Assembly (NCBI GenBank): GCA_015143295.1
Contig: CM026574.1
Coordinates: forward strand, 9,302,938-9,366,937
Source of the DNA: Tetracentron sinense
Taxonomy: Eukaryota; Streptophyta; Magnoliopsida; Trochodendrales; Trochodendraceae
Direction: 5' to 3'
Length of the DNA: 64,000 nucleotides
Numbering within the stretch: the first letter of the stretch is position 1; each line of letters begins with the position of its first letter. This document shows, piece after piece, positions 10,511 through 19,885 of the stretch. Below the pieces are notes generated by a model. It did not search any database, was not told where the DNA came from, and saw only the letters and a program-made list of their open reading frames with translations. The translations under genes were made by a program, and so were the position numbers.

Positions 10511-10786
10511 GACTTCAGTGCCTCGCTCTGGTTTACAACGCCTTTCTTATGATGATAGGTGTGGTATAGATTTGTACCCTCCTTGTATGCCTTTCTGAGG
10601 ACTTCTGCCAGAAAGGAGATTTGTTTTGTCAGGGGTGAACGGTATGGATTGGTACCTCCCCCGTGGGAATGAGTGTGGCTGTTTCCCCTCATTACCTATT
10701 CCAGTGAAGCATGGATTACTTCCTGGGCTGACAGTCAGGGAGAAAGCATTGAGGATGGATTTTTCCTCAGTTTCTCTTAAGGCCTG

Positions 10787-10945
10787 ACGGGAAGGGTGTC
10801 CTCGTCCAACACCTATGATTTCCCTATTGGACCTGAGCTACGGGAAGGGTGTCCTCGTCCAACACCTATGATTTCCCTATTGGACCTGAGTTACGGGAAG
10901 GGTGTCCTAGTCCAACACCTATGATTTCCCTATTGGACTTGAGAT
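10787..10945 (+). repeat. 53-bp tandem repeat, three copies, in the LTR
   Basis: Three copies start at 10787, 10840 and 10893, each beginning ACGGGAAGGGTGTCC. The third is slightly diverged. The 3' LTR has the same three copies, and two of the five LTR substitutions fall in the third copy. Confidence 0.9.
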
Positions 10946-11341
10946 GATTATTAGATGATTATCATCATCGTTATTATTAAACTATCATGATTATTACTCT
11001 AGAGGAGTGTTGCTGTCTGAACACTAATATATTACCTCAGCAGGACAGTACACCATGAAAGCGTATGACCCGCCTTCACGGTGTAGTTACCAATTGCTTT
11101 TGGGGGAGGATGATGAGTTGTGGTTTGGAGGGCTTGGATAGAATTTGTTAAAAGATGGATATTATGAATACCGCTTTTAACCTTTGAAGAAAATATCTGA
11201 AAGCTTTGGTCATAAAAGCTTAAAAGAGGTATGGTGACAAAACGCCTTTATCTTGATGGAATCCAATATTTTCTCTCTAAAAGTCGGTTACAAAAACGGT
11301 TATGACAGCTGTACAAGTTGGTTACAATTTTGATAATCACC

Positions 11342-11350
11342 TATAAATAG
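11342..11350 (+). promoter_or_regulatory. TATA box of the LTR promoter
   Basis: TATAAATAG in the 5' LTR, about 330 bases before the LTR end, with the pyrimidine-rich leader typical of plant LTR R/U5 downstream. A start near 11370-11380 is expected. The 3' LTR copy lies at 23822. Confidence 0.7.
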
Positions 11351-11676
11351 AGGTGACCCCTCCTTGTTGAAGAAGAGAGACTTTCCTTGAGTTCCCAGAA
11401 GATTTCCCAAGAACAACCAGATTTTTTTAAAAGAATTTACAGAGAGAGAAAGTAAAGGATTCATCAAGAAAAAAAAACATTCTGTCACTACTTTTCTTCA
11501 TCGTTCTTTCTTCTCTCCCTCTGAATCATTTCCTTATTTCCTCCTTTTTCTTTCTTGTGTTCTTTGAATCATTTCTTCCAAAAATAACTCAATTTAGAAC
11601 GGTCTGGATATCAGATTTAGGCTAGATTGAGGTTGCAGTAAACCCCATTTCTTCAAAGATCAAAATACCCCCTACA

Positions 11677-11700
11677 TTTTTGGCGACTCCGCTGGGGAAT
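11677..11700 (+). promoter_or_regulatory. Primer binding site
   Basis: TGGCGACTCCGCTGGGGA begins four bases after the 5' LTR. It has the TGG start expected for pairing with a tRNA 3' CCA end. The sequence resembles the tRNA-Arg-type PBS of Ogre/Tat elements; the tRNA identity is from memory and should be checked. Confidence 0.8.
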
Positions 11701-11723
11701 TCTGTAACAATTTTTGAGAGAAA

Positions 11724-14126
11724 ATGGTGACTAAAAGAGGTGCTTCGTCCCAAGCGCATGTTGTTCAAGAAGAAAATAGGGAAGAATCTCATACTTCCAG
11801 AGTGGAAGTTCCTGATCTTTCTGCTGTTCTTGGGCCTTTTCTTGCTCAGTTTCAGGCAACTCAAGTACAGATGCAAGCCCAGATGCAGGCTATCCAAACT
11901 CAGGTAGCAGCTCAGTTAGCAGCATCAGAAAAACAAATGCAGGAGTTTTTCAAAAAAGCCCATCGTGAAGATAATGTTCGCAATTCAGAGAGGATGCAGG
12001 AGCGTACACCTTCTCCATCTCAACATGACGAAGAAAATGACATGCACAATAATCCTCCCAGGAAAGATCCTATTCCTTCTTCTCCACCCTGCAATCATCA
12101 TGAGCAAGAAGGGAGGCATTCCTCATATATGACAGCCGAGGATTTCTCTGAAATGTTTGAAAAGGAGCAAGCAAAACGCTCTGGACTTTCGAATGCTTTC
12201 GATGCTAGACCTCCCTTTTCAGCAAGAATCATGAGAATGGAATATCCAGTAGGATATATCACGCCCCAATTCACTCTGTACAATGGAAGAACTGGAAATG
12301 CTCGAGAGCATGTAATGCGCTTCACTGATGCATTAAGCAGATATGCTAACAATGAAGAGCTTCGTCTCCGCGAATTTGCTAAATCTTTGACTGATCGTGC
12401 CTTCACTTGGTACACAACTTTGGCTCCAAACTCTATTCACTCTTGGGAAGAAATGGTCACTATCTTTTCCAAGAAGTTTTTCTCTGTAGAAGACCGTGTT
12501 ACTCTCAATACCTTGTCGAAAGAGCGGCAAAGACCTAATGAAGATCTGACACAATATGTTCGCCGCTTTCGATATTTGGTTTTAGATTGTCATGAACCAA
12601 CAACTGAGGAGCAACTTGTACAAATATGTGTTGATGGAGCAGCAAAAGAATACAGAGCCTATTTGGAGGTAGCTACTATCCCTTCTTTTGAAAAGCTTTA
12701 TGATGTTTCTCAAAGGCTCAACACAGTCATATCAAGAGCAACCCTACCAAGGTACGAAGATAGATATGGTAGGAGAGATAAGAGAGAATCAGCAATGGCG
12801 GCAGAAAATTCTGGAAGGCGGCCGTTTCAGAAAAATACTTCTTATCAGTCTGACAAAAAACCAAAGTACAACCCAGAAAGCATTCCACCTCCTTTTCCCT
12901 GTAGCATGGCTGAAGTACTACGAATTGTGGAAGTATGGATTGCTGATGGCGTTTTGTACTTACCATCACCATTCCAAAAGCCTACAGAAGAAGACAAACG
13001 AAGCAGCAAATACTGTGTGTATCACCAAACCATACGCCATTCAACAAAAGATTGTTTCTCTCTAAGGCGGATTTTTAATGACAAAATAGCTGCTGGACAC
13101 CTGAAAATCTCAACTAATCCTGAAGGATCTGTCCATCAGGATCCTTTGCCAAATCATAAAGCGAAAGATGTGGTTGCTATGGTCTGTCATAATTCAGCAA
13201 TTATGACAGAAAAAGAAATTGAAGAAGAAATTATCCTTAATAATCAGTCAGCAATAGAAACTCTTTCACAGAGTTCAAAGTTTAAAAACTTCTTTGACCA
13301 GATGCATTTCTCAAAAGCGGCAAGAATAGCTGCAACAGCGGCTTTGACAACAGTTGCAGAAGCTCATTCAGAACATTGTTTTCTTGCCTATTCTGCTACA
13401 AGAAAAGCAATGCCGGAAATTCAAGATGTGAGTTTTACTGCTGATGACATGAAAGCTTCATCGTTAGCTCACAACAAGCCTTTGTATGTTACAGCTTTAA
13501 TAAATTCTATTGAAGCAAAAAGAGCATTGATAGACCCTGGGTCTTCTTTGAACCTTATCCCATTATCAACAGCAATAGCAATGGGATTAGATCCTTCAAA
13601 AATTTCTAAGCAACCAATAGAAATTTCAGGATTTGGAGGACAGTGCCAGAACACTATTGGCTATGCTACTATTAATCTTCAAGTGGGGCCAATAAATTCA
13701 GCAATAAGAGTCCATGTTATTGAAGCCAATGTAAGCTATCATATTCTTCTTGGCCGCCCTTGGATTCACAAGTTCCAGCTAATACCATCAACATTTCATC
13801 AATGTGTTAAAGGAACATACAAGGGGAAAGTCATCAGAATACTAGCAACTGCCACACCATTTGATAAAGCCGAAGCTCATATTTCAGAAGCATTGTTTTA
13901 TGATGAGTTGGCTGAAGAAGGTGAAACCGCTTTTGAAAAGACCAAAGGAGTTATGCTACCATCATCCACTATTCTAACGCCATCAGAAATTTCAAAGGCC
14001 TCAAAAAGACCCCGAGACGAAAGTGTGAAAACAGAAATTCTAAGGGGGAATGCTATCAAAGAATCAAGAACTGGGGGCTGTAAGAGAGTGGTGCAACCAG
14101 ATGGAAGGGTTGTATATATCTTATGA
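11724..14126 (+). CDS. gag-pro: Gag-protease polyprotein (Tat-type retrotransposon)
   Basis: 800 residues from the first ATG after the PBS. A Gln-rich stretch (about 45-75) precedes the retrotransposon Gag core (about 193-310, with the LREFAKSLTDRAFTWYTTLA motif). A CHHC-type knuckle lies at C431-x2-H434-x4-H439-x4-C444, replacing the usual CCHC. The C-terminal part is a retropepsin: active-site D604-P605-G606 (DPGSS, a variant of DTG/DSG) and a later HILLGRPW. Gag packages the element RNA and the protease matures the particle. The frame ends in TGA (14124-14126) followed by CAATCA, and the same frame stays open into pol, so a Gag-Pol fusion by readthrough is likely. Confidence 0.93.
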   Translation: MVTKRGASSQAHVVQEENREESHTSRVEVPDLSAVLGPFLAQFQATQVQMQAQMQAIQTQVAAQLAASEKQMQEFFKKAHREDNVRNSERMQERTPSPSQHDEENDMHNNPPRKDPIPSSPPCNHHEQEGRHSSYMTAEDFSEMFEKEQAKRSGLSNAFDARPPFSARIMRMEYPVGYITPQFTLYNGRTGNAREHVMRFTDALSRYANNEELRLREFAKSLTDRAFTWYTTLAPNSIHSWEEMVTIFSKKFFSVEDRVTLNTLSKERQRPNEDLTQYVRRFRYLVLDCHEPTTEEQLVQICVDGAAKEYRAYLEVATIPSFEKLYDVSQRLNTVISRATLPRYEDRYGRRDKRESAMAAENSGRRPFQKNTSYQSDKKPKYNPESIPPPFPCSMAEVLRIVEVWIADGVLYLPSPFQKPTEEDKRSSKYCVYHQTIRHSTKDCFSLRRIFNDKIAAGHLKISTNPEGSVHQDPLPNHKAKDVVAMVCHNSAIMTEKEIEEEIILNNQSAIETLSQSSKFKNFFDQMHFSKAARIAATAALTTVAEAHSEHCFLAYSATRKAMPEIQDVSFTADDMKASSLAHNKPLYVTALINSIEAKRALIDPGSSLNLIPLSTAIAMGLDPSKISKQPIEISGFGGQCQNTIGYATINLQVGPINSAIRVHVIEANVSYHILLGRPWIHKFQLIPSTFHQCVKGTYKGKVIRILATATPFDKAEAHISEALFYDELAEEGETAFEKTKGVMLPSSTILTPSEISKASKRPRDESVKTEILRGNAIKESRTGGCKRVVQPDGRVVYIL

Positions 14127-14132
14127 CAATCA
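14124..14132 (+). promoter_or_regulatory. Candidate leaky stop between gag-pro and pol (TGA CAA TCA)
   Basis: One TGA interrupts an otherwise continuous frame from 11724 to 17879. The six bases after it, CAATCA, fit CAR-YYA, the context that drives readthrough of the tobacco mosaic virus stop codon. No shift of frame or overlap is needed for pol expression. Confidence 0.6.
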
Positions 14133-14171
14133 AAGGAAACTGATTCATCAAAAGAAAATCAGATTCCCGTG

Positions 14172-17100
14172 ATGGATCAAATATTTCAAACAGAAGAAAC
14201 AAGCGAAATTGGGGAAGCGCCAGAACAGATGCAGGATGGTGTAAAAGCGGTACAAGAAAGCCTTGAAGAAGTAAACATTGTAGAAAGTCTATCAGAAAAG
14301 CGTCCGGTACTTATCAGTTCCAAGTTAACCCCAAAAGAAAAAGAAGAATTGATAAATTTGCTCAAAGAGTACCGAGATATTTTTGCATGGAATTATGAAG
14401 AAATGCCGGGGTTGGATCCTACATTGGTCACACATAAATTGAATATTGAGCCAGGATATGTACCAATGAAGCAAATGCCAAGAAAATTCAGACCAGATAT
14501 TGAAGATCAAATTAAAATAGAAGTTGAAAAGCTTTTGAAAGCAGGTTTTATCAAGCCAATTCAGCATCCAACTTGGTTAGCCAATATTGTACCAGTCAAA
14601 AAGAAGAATGGGCAAATTCGTTGCTGTGTTGATTTCCGGGATTTAAACAAGGCATGCCCAAAAGATGAATTTCCTCTACCCAATATGGACCTATTAGTTG
14701 ATGCAACAGCAGGGCATGATGCTTTTTCATTCATGGACGGTTACAGTGGTTATAATCAGATTAAGATGGCAGCAGAAGATGCAGAAAAAACCGCCTTTCG
14801 GACACCAATTGGAAATTTTTATTATACAGTTATGCCATTTGGGTTGAGAAATGCCGGGGCTACTTACCAAAGAGCTATGACAGCCATTTTTCATGATATG
14901 TTCCATAATACAGTGGAAGATTATGTGGATGACATTGTTATTAAATCACGAAAGCGTTGCAGTCATGTTGAGGATTTAAGAAGAGTTTTTCAACGATGCC
15001 GCCATTATCAGTTAAAAATGAATCCGTTAAAATGCGCTTTCAAAGTGTCTGCAGGCAAATTCCTGGGGTTCATTGTGAATAGACAAGGTATAGATGTTGA
15101 TCCTACAAAAGCTCAAGCAATTGCATCCATGACAGCCCCAAGCACAGTCAAAGAGTTGAAAAGTTTCTTAGGGAAGGTATCCTATATAAGAAGATTCATA
15201 CCAGGACTAGCAGCTGTCACAGTACCCCTTATGCCGCTCCTACGGAAGAACTGTGTATTCAAATGGGAATCAGTACATGAAAAAGCTTTCAAACAACTTC
15301 AACAAATGATGAGTTCAACAACAACTATGATGGCACCAATCCCCAAGAAGCCTTTGGTCCTGTATCTGGCTTCAACAGAAACCGCTGTTGGAGCTCTTCT
15401 AGCCCAAGAAGATTTGTCTGGTTGTGAGCGGCCAATATACTATCTCAGCAGAATTCTCAGAGATGCAGAATTGAGATACCCTCGGATTGAAAGAAGTTGT
15501 TTATCTTTGATCTATGCCTTACAAAAATTCCGTCATTATTTACTATCTCATAAGATTTTTCTGATGACAAAATCTGATCCAATCAAATATCTCATGTCAA
15601 AACCAGTTCTTTCAGGACGAGCAGCTAAGTGGCTCCTTTCATTATCAGAATTTGACATTACATGCCTTTGCCCTCGTGCCATCAAAGGACAAGCAGTAGC
15701 AGATCTATTGGCAAATTTCCCAGGAAATGATGATTTGATATTAAGAGAAGAATTACCAGGAGAATTCCCTGAAGCAATGACTATTGAAGCAGAAGAGGAA
15801 TGGTTCATGTATTTTGACGGATCTAAAACTGCAGATTCAGCTGGGGCAGGTATTGTGTTAAAAGCTCCTGGGGGTGAGGTAATGTCTTTTTCTTTCAAAT
15901 TGGATTTTCCTTGCTCTAACAATATAGCAGAATATGAAGCTCTTCTCATAGGCTTGTCAATTGCTAAAGAGTTAAAGGCCAAAAGAATAAATGTAATAGG
16001 AGATTCCAATTTGGTAATTAGTCAAATGGAAGGGTCATTCAATGTAAAAGATGTTGGTTTGGCTCCCTACAGAACAGCGGTTCAAAAAATAATGACTAAT
16101 TTTGATAAAATAGAATTCAAATATCAAGAGCGTACAAGAAACCGCCATGCTGATGCACTTGCTACTTTGGCATCAAAGTTAATATTTGAAGGAGAATCTT
16201 CTCAGGTGGTAATTGAAAGGCGTATAATAGCTACACCGCTGATAGAAGAATTATGCGACACAGAATCAGAAGAAACAGATTGGAGAGAACCAATTTTGAA
16301 GGATGTCTTTTGCCTTCATGATTCAACAGTGGTCCCTACTACAACACTGAAAGTCTTAAAAAATTTCTTACAGATAAATGGGGATCTGTATTTCAAAGGG
16401 CCTGAAGGAGTCTTGATGAGATGTGTTGGAGCAAAAGAAGCTAAGAAACAAATGATGCAAATCCACACAAAAATATGTGGGTATAATCCTTCTGTTAGTC
16501 TGTATAGGAGGTTACAGCGTTTTGGAATATACTGGCCAACAATGGAAAAAGATGCTGCTATGTTACAGAAAGAATGTTCTGCTTGTCAAATATTGCCAGA
16601 TAAAAAAGAATGTCACTTTACAAATTCTTGGGAAGATTGGAGAAAACCATACAATGACTACTTCACAGATGGAATAATGCCTACTGATCAAAAGGAATCC
16701 TTCAAGTTTAAGAAGAAAGTTGCCAAATTCTATTTTGACAAAGGAGAATTATTCAGAAAAGGATACAATGGTATTGCTCTCAAATGCTTGACTGGAAAAG
16801 AGATCGAAATAGCATTGCATGAAGCTCATAGTGGAGATTGTGGCGTTCACCAAGGAAAAAGAAAGCTGTTTCAACACATTTTGGGGTTGGGATATTATTG
16901 GCCTACCATGGAGGCAGATTCACACTTATATGTTCAAAGCTGTCATCAGTGTCAGATAAGAGGGAATGTTATTCATGCACCTGCACAATCTTTACGGTAT
17001 GTTTCTACGCCCTGGCCCTTCCATACTTGGGGGCTAGATTTAATTGGACCTGTTAATCCCCCTGCTGAAGGATATGTTTGGATACTTGTGGCTACTGAAT

Positions 17101-17879
17101 ATTTCACCAAGTGGGTAGAAGCTATACCATTAAGAAAGGCTACAGGTATCATGGTGGCTAAGTTTATTAAAGAAAATATCATCTGCCGCTTTGGGATACC
17201 AAAGGAAGTCATCACTGATAATGGAACGCCTTTCATAAATTCTAATGTGAGAGAATTACTGGAGAAATATGATATCAAACACAAGAAGTCAACCCCCTAT
17301 TATCCTAAAGGGAATGGGCAAGCAGAGGCTACTAACAAGACTATCCTGAAGATAATTGGAAAAATGATAGAAGGAGCTCATAAAAAGTGGTGTGAAAGAC
17401 TTCCAACAGCACTCTGGGCTTACAGAACTTCAGCAAGGACTGCAACAGGTGTTACCCCTTTCTCTTTAGTATATGGGACAGAAGCCGTTGTACCTCTGGA
17501 AGTTAAGATACCATCTACAAGAATTGAAGTATTTGATGGAGAAGAGGCATGCCTCCAAGCTACTAGATTAGCTCAGCTAGAAGTTATGGATGAAAAGCGT
17601 GAAGCTATAGCTATAAAGACAAAAGCGTATCAAAAAAGAGTTGCTAAAGCGTATGACAAAGCAGTACGACATAGAATTCTAAAGGAGGGTGACCTGGTCC
17701 TTCGAACAGCTATTCATATCAGGAATGGTACAAAAGTGGCAAAGTTTACTCCTAATTGGGAAGGGCCATTTTTGATAAGACAAAGTTATGACAGCGGTTA
17801 TTGTCTTTTGTCTACACTATCTGGTGAAGTATTACATGATCCTATCAATGTAAAATGGTTAAAAAAGTACTATGCTTAA
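14172..17879 (+). CDS. pol: Pol: reverse transcriptase, RNase H, archaeal-type RNase H, integrase
   Basis: 1235 residues counted from the first ATG; translation probably enters through the upstream TGA. Reverse transcriptase: catalytic D189 (SFMDGYSG) and Y251-V-D-D254. The following Ty3-type RNase H has lost its first catalytic Asp (LYLASTETAVG). A second, archaeal-type RNase H keeps all four catalytic acidic residues: D549, E587, D611, D661. Two integrase HHCC-like modules follow. The first is degenerate (H765-N772-C802-C805) and the second intact (H886-H893-C924-C927). The integrase core has D956, D1016 and E1052, with 35 residues between the last two (DD35E). The order RT-RH-aRH-INT marks the Tat lineage. 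No frameshift or stop interrupts it. Confidence 0.95.
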   Translation: MDQIFQTEETSEIGEAPEQMQDGVKAVQESLEEVNIVESLSEKRPVLISSKLTPKEKEELINLLKEYRDIFAWNYEEMPGLDPTLVTHKLNIEPGYVPMKQMPRKFRPDIEDQIKIEVEKLLKAGFIKPIQHPTWLANIVPVKKKNGQIRCCVDFRDLNKACPKDEFPLPNMDLLVDATAGHDAFSFMDGYSGYNQIKMAAEDAEKTAFRTPIGNFYYTVMPFGLRNAGATYQRAMTAIFHDMFHNTVEDYVDDIVIKSRKRCSHVEDLRRVFQRCRHYQLKMNPLKCAFKVSAGKFLGFIVNRQGIDVDPTKAQAIASMTAPSTVKELKSFLGKVSYIRRFIPGLAAVTVPLMPLLRKNCVFKWESVHEKAFKQLQQMMSSTTTMMAPIPKKPLVLYLASTETAVGALLAQEDLSGCERPIYYLSRILRDAELRYPRIERSCLSLIYALQKFRHYLLSHKIFLMTKSDPIKYLMSKPVLSGRAAKWLLSLSEFDITCLCPRAIKGQAVADLLANFPGNDDLILREELPGEFPEAMTIEAEEEWFMYFDGSKTADSAGAGIVLKAPGGEVMSFSFKLDFPCSNNIAEYEALLIGLSIAKELKAKRINVIGDSNLVISQMEGSFNVKDVGLAPYRTAVQKIMTNFDKIEFKYQERTRNRHADALATLASKLIFEGESSQVVIERRIIATPLIEELCDTESEETDWREPILKDVFCLHDSTVVPTTTLKVLKNFLQINGDLYFKGPEGVLMRCVGAKEAKKQMMQIHTKICGYNPSVSLYRRLQRFGIYWPTMEKDAAMLQKECSACQILPDKKECHFTNSWEDWRKPYNDYFTDGIMPTDQKESFKFKKKVAKFYFDKGELFRKGYNGIALKCLTGKEIEIALHEAHSGDCGVHQGKRKLFQHILGLGYYWPTMEADSHLYVQSCHQCQIRGNVIHAPAQSLRYVSTPWPFHTWGLDLIGPVNPPAEGYVWILVATEYFTKWVEAIPLRKATGIMVAKFIKENIICRFGIPKEVITDNGTPFINSNVRELLEKYDIKHKKSTPYYPKGNGQAEATNKTILKIIGKMIEGAHKKWCERLPTALWAYRTSARTATGVTPFSLVYGTEAVVPLEVKIPSTRIEVFDGEEACLQATRLAQLEVMDEKREAIAIKTKAYQKRVAKAYDKAVRHRILKEGDLVLRTAIHIRNGTKVAKFTPNWEGPFLIRQSYDSGYCLLSTLSGEVLHDPINVKWLKKYYA

Positions 17880-17956
17880 TAAGAAAAGTAACAAAATTTT
17901 CCTTTTGTATTCATATGAAATTTCACAAGAGTTACAAAAGAATAAAGAAAAAGCTT
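17880..17956. terminator. 77-base spacer between convergent pol and the antisense gene
   Basis: The pol stop (17877-17879) and the stop of the minus-strand gene (17957-17959) face each other across 77 AT-rich bases. Both transcripts must end in or beyond the other gene, so overlapping 3' ends are likely. Confidence 0.5.
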
Positions 17957-19179
17957 TTACAAAATGTCAGCAGTAAAGCCTCTCTCATTCAGATATACAA
18001 GTCTTTCAGCAGAAGCTTTTAAACGAATATATTCTTCATGATCTGCTTTGATCTCTTCTTGTAGAACTGACAGACTATCTTGAGCAGCTTTTATTCCTTT
18101 TTCTTTTTCTTCCAATATGGCTTGATGGCGGGCAATCTCTTGACGAATCATATGAATATTATCTTGATCGTTTGATATCGCTTTCTTGATTTCTTCCGCT
18201 TTGACCACTTTATTTTTGTAGGAGCTATTCAGCCTGGCAAAGCTCTTGGCTTGAAAAAATGTAACAGATAGACTACTCAGAAAATCTGTTAACCATTTTA
18301 CATTAACATTGATATCCTCTAACTCCTTCAGCTCCTGCCCCCAGTCTTCAAGAGTCTTTATCCTCAGAAATGCAAGATGAGGCTTGATATCTCTGATCCT
18401 TCGGATGACAGAGCATACTGTCTCTATGCAACCCGCCCTAATGATAGGATTCTTCAGAGAACAGGAAGCAGTGATGTCCTGATAGCGTTTAATTATCTCT
18501 GTCCATAAAGGGACTGAGCTTTCAGAAACAGGGTATCGCCTCACAATGTCATCAAGAGAATCAACTGATAGCGGCTCTATTGAAGTAGAAGGTGTAGCAG
18601 GGTCCTCACTCATAAAGTTGCCAACAAAAGCGGATAATTCTGATGTAGTAACTGGCGAAAAAGCTGTCGTATGAAGATCAGAATCAGTGATTACCATTTC
18701 CTCATTAGAAGCAACATTAATTTCCATGACAGTACTGGTAGCTTGAATATCTTCATGGACGCCTTCCGGAGCAGCTTCTGTTTCAATAACTTCTAAAGAT
18801 CCAATTATAACGCTTTCAGTAGAAGCAATCACTTGAGCGCTGACACTCTCAGTTGAAGGCATTGGCGTATGAGTGCTTCCGCCAACGGAAGGAGTGTTAT
18901 CAAGAGAAGAAGAAACCTCTGCAATGATTTCAGGAAGAGGCCGTTGCACAGAACTCTGCACCACTGAAGAGAAAAACGCTATTTCACTGGCTGAAGGAGG
19001 CTCCACTTCGATAAGTTGTTCTGAGGCCTCAACTCCAGTAGTTCTTTCATCAAAAATATTGTGCACTTCAGCCTCAACAGCGTTTTGGTCCTTGGGAAGA
19101 TTATCAGAAAGGATCTCAACTGTAGTAGAAGCAGAAGCAATGTTTCCTGGTATTTCAGCCTGAACGCTTTCAGAAGGGC
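17957..19179 (-). CDS. Antisense PMD gene, last coding exon (coiled-coil tail)
   Basis: The open frame extends up to 19195. It is Ser/Thr/Glu-rich in its first half. It ends in a helical region with a strong coiled-coil pattern (segment from EEIKKAISNDQDNIHMIRQE to AERL), about 110 residues before the stop. The exon 5' edge is uncertain. An acceptor TTTTGAAG|GC gives an exon start at 19179, in phase with the donor GTAG|GTTAGT at 19277. An alternative acceptor TTCTAACAG (exon start 19196) needs a weaker donor. The function is unknown; a coiled coil suggests oligomerisation. No domain was recognised beyond that. Confidence 0.75.
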
Positions 19180-19276
19180 CTTCAAAATAATACATACTGT
19201 TAGAACATTATAATGATTGTAATGATAAGCATATAAGCATGAATATTGATGAAATACTTTTTAAACTGCTACTAAC

Positions 19277-19772
19277 CTACGCTCTCAGAATCATCAATAG
19301 CGTCAATCATAAGAGGTGATGAAGATTGCGCTGTCCTTTGCTGAAGAAGCGACTTCGCCTTGATAGCTTGCGATCTCATTCTCTTCAGAGATGTTAACGC
19401 TCTGGCTATGTCAATAGTTCTGGCAGGATTTGCAGTTTTCCGAACACCAGAAGCTTTAGCAGATTGATCTTTCTTTTTAGAAAGCGGAGAGGAACTAGGT
19501 TCACTCTCAGGCCAAACATTGGCCAAATTCTCAACTTGTACTCTTGCTTCCGCCGATGGAGGGAAAGGAATATCGGCAACATTATCTTCAGGGATGCTGA
19601 GTCCCACTGGAGTAGTTGGAGTTCCAGAGCTCCCTGCACCAACATCCGAAAGCGGTGCTGTGCTTTTTTCCTGAGTGACAGAAGCCTCAGTTCTTCCTAA
19701 CTCATGTTGAGTCTGAAGATTCTGCTTGCGCACAATCAAAGGCTCGTTATCTTCGCTATCAGAAGAAGGATC
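19277..19772 (-). CDS. Antisense PMD gene, middle coding exon (low-complexity linker)
   Basis: Begins after a clean acceptor TATCACAG|GAT (intron end 19773) and starts with an acidic Ser/Asp/Glu stretch in phase with the previous exon. The open frame runs to 19272, but a donor-like GTAG|GTTAGT ends the exon at 19277. The 165 codons are rich in Ser, Thr, Pro and charged residues, with a basic patch near KKKDQSAKASGVRKTANPAR. This looks like a disordered linker between the PMD and the coiled-coil tail. Confidence 0.72.
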
Positions 19773-19885
19773 CTGTGATAGATAAAAAAAAAATAATATA
19801 TATAAGTAACAAAAAATTATGCAAATGAGAAATTGAAAAGCGTATGAATAAGAAAAATGCTTTAATTATAAAATTGTTTGCTTAC
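19773..19885 (-). other. Intron of the antisense PMD gene
   Basis: 113 bases with donor CAATCA|GTAAGC and acceptor ATCTATCACAG after a T-rich tract. Phase 0 on both sides. The signals exist only on the minus strand, so splicing would not damage the sense genomic RNA. Confidence 0.8.

Larger units (their letters stand above)
10025..11676 (+). repeat. 5' LTR of the Tat-type element
   Basis: 1652 bases, starting TGTTGATGATGG and ending CCCCCTACA. It aligns base for base with 22504-24156 except for five substitutions and one indel (near 10892, 10909, 10980-10982, 11133 and 11272). It contains the element promoter and two tandem-repeat arrays. Confidence 0.97.

Noticed and set aside
10480-11488. 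Short minus-strand frames in the LTR, repeated exactly at 22959 and 23780
   Set aside because: They lie in LTR non-coding sequence; the exact repetition reflects LTR identity, not a conserved gene.
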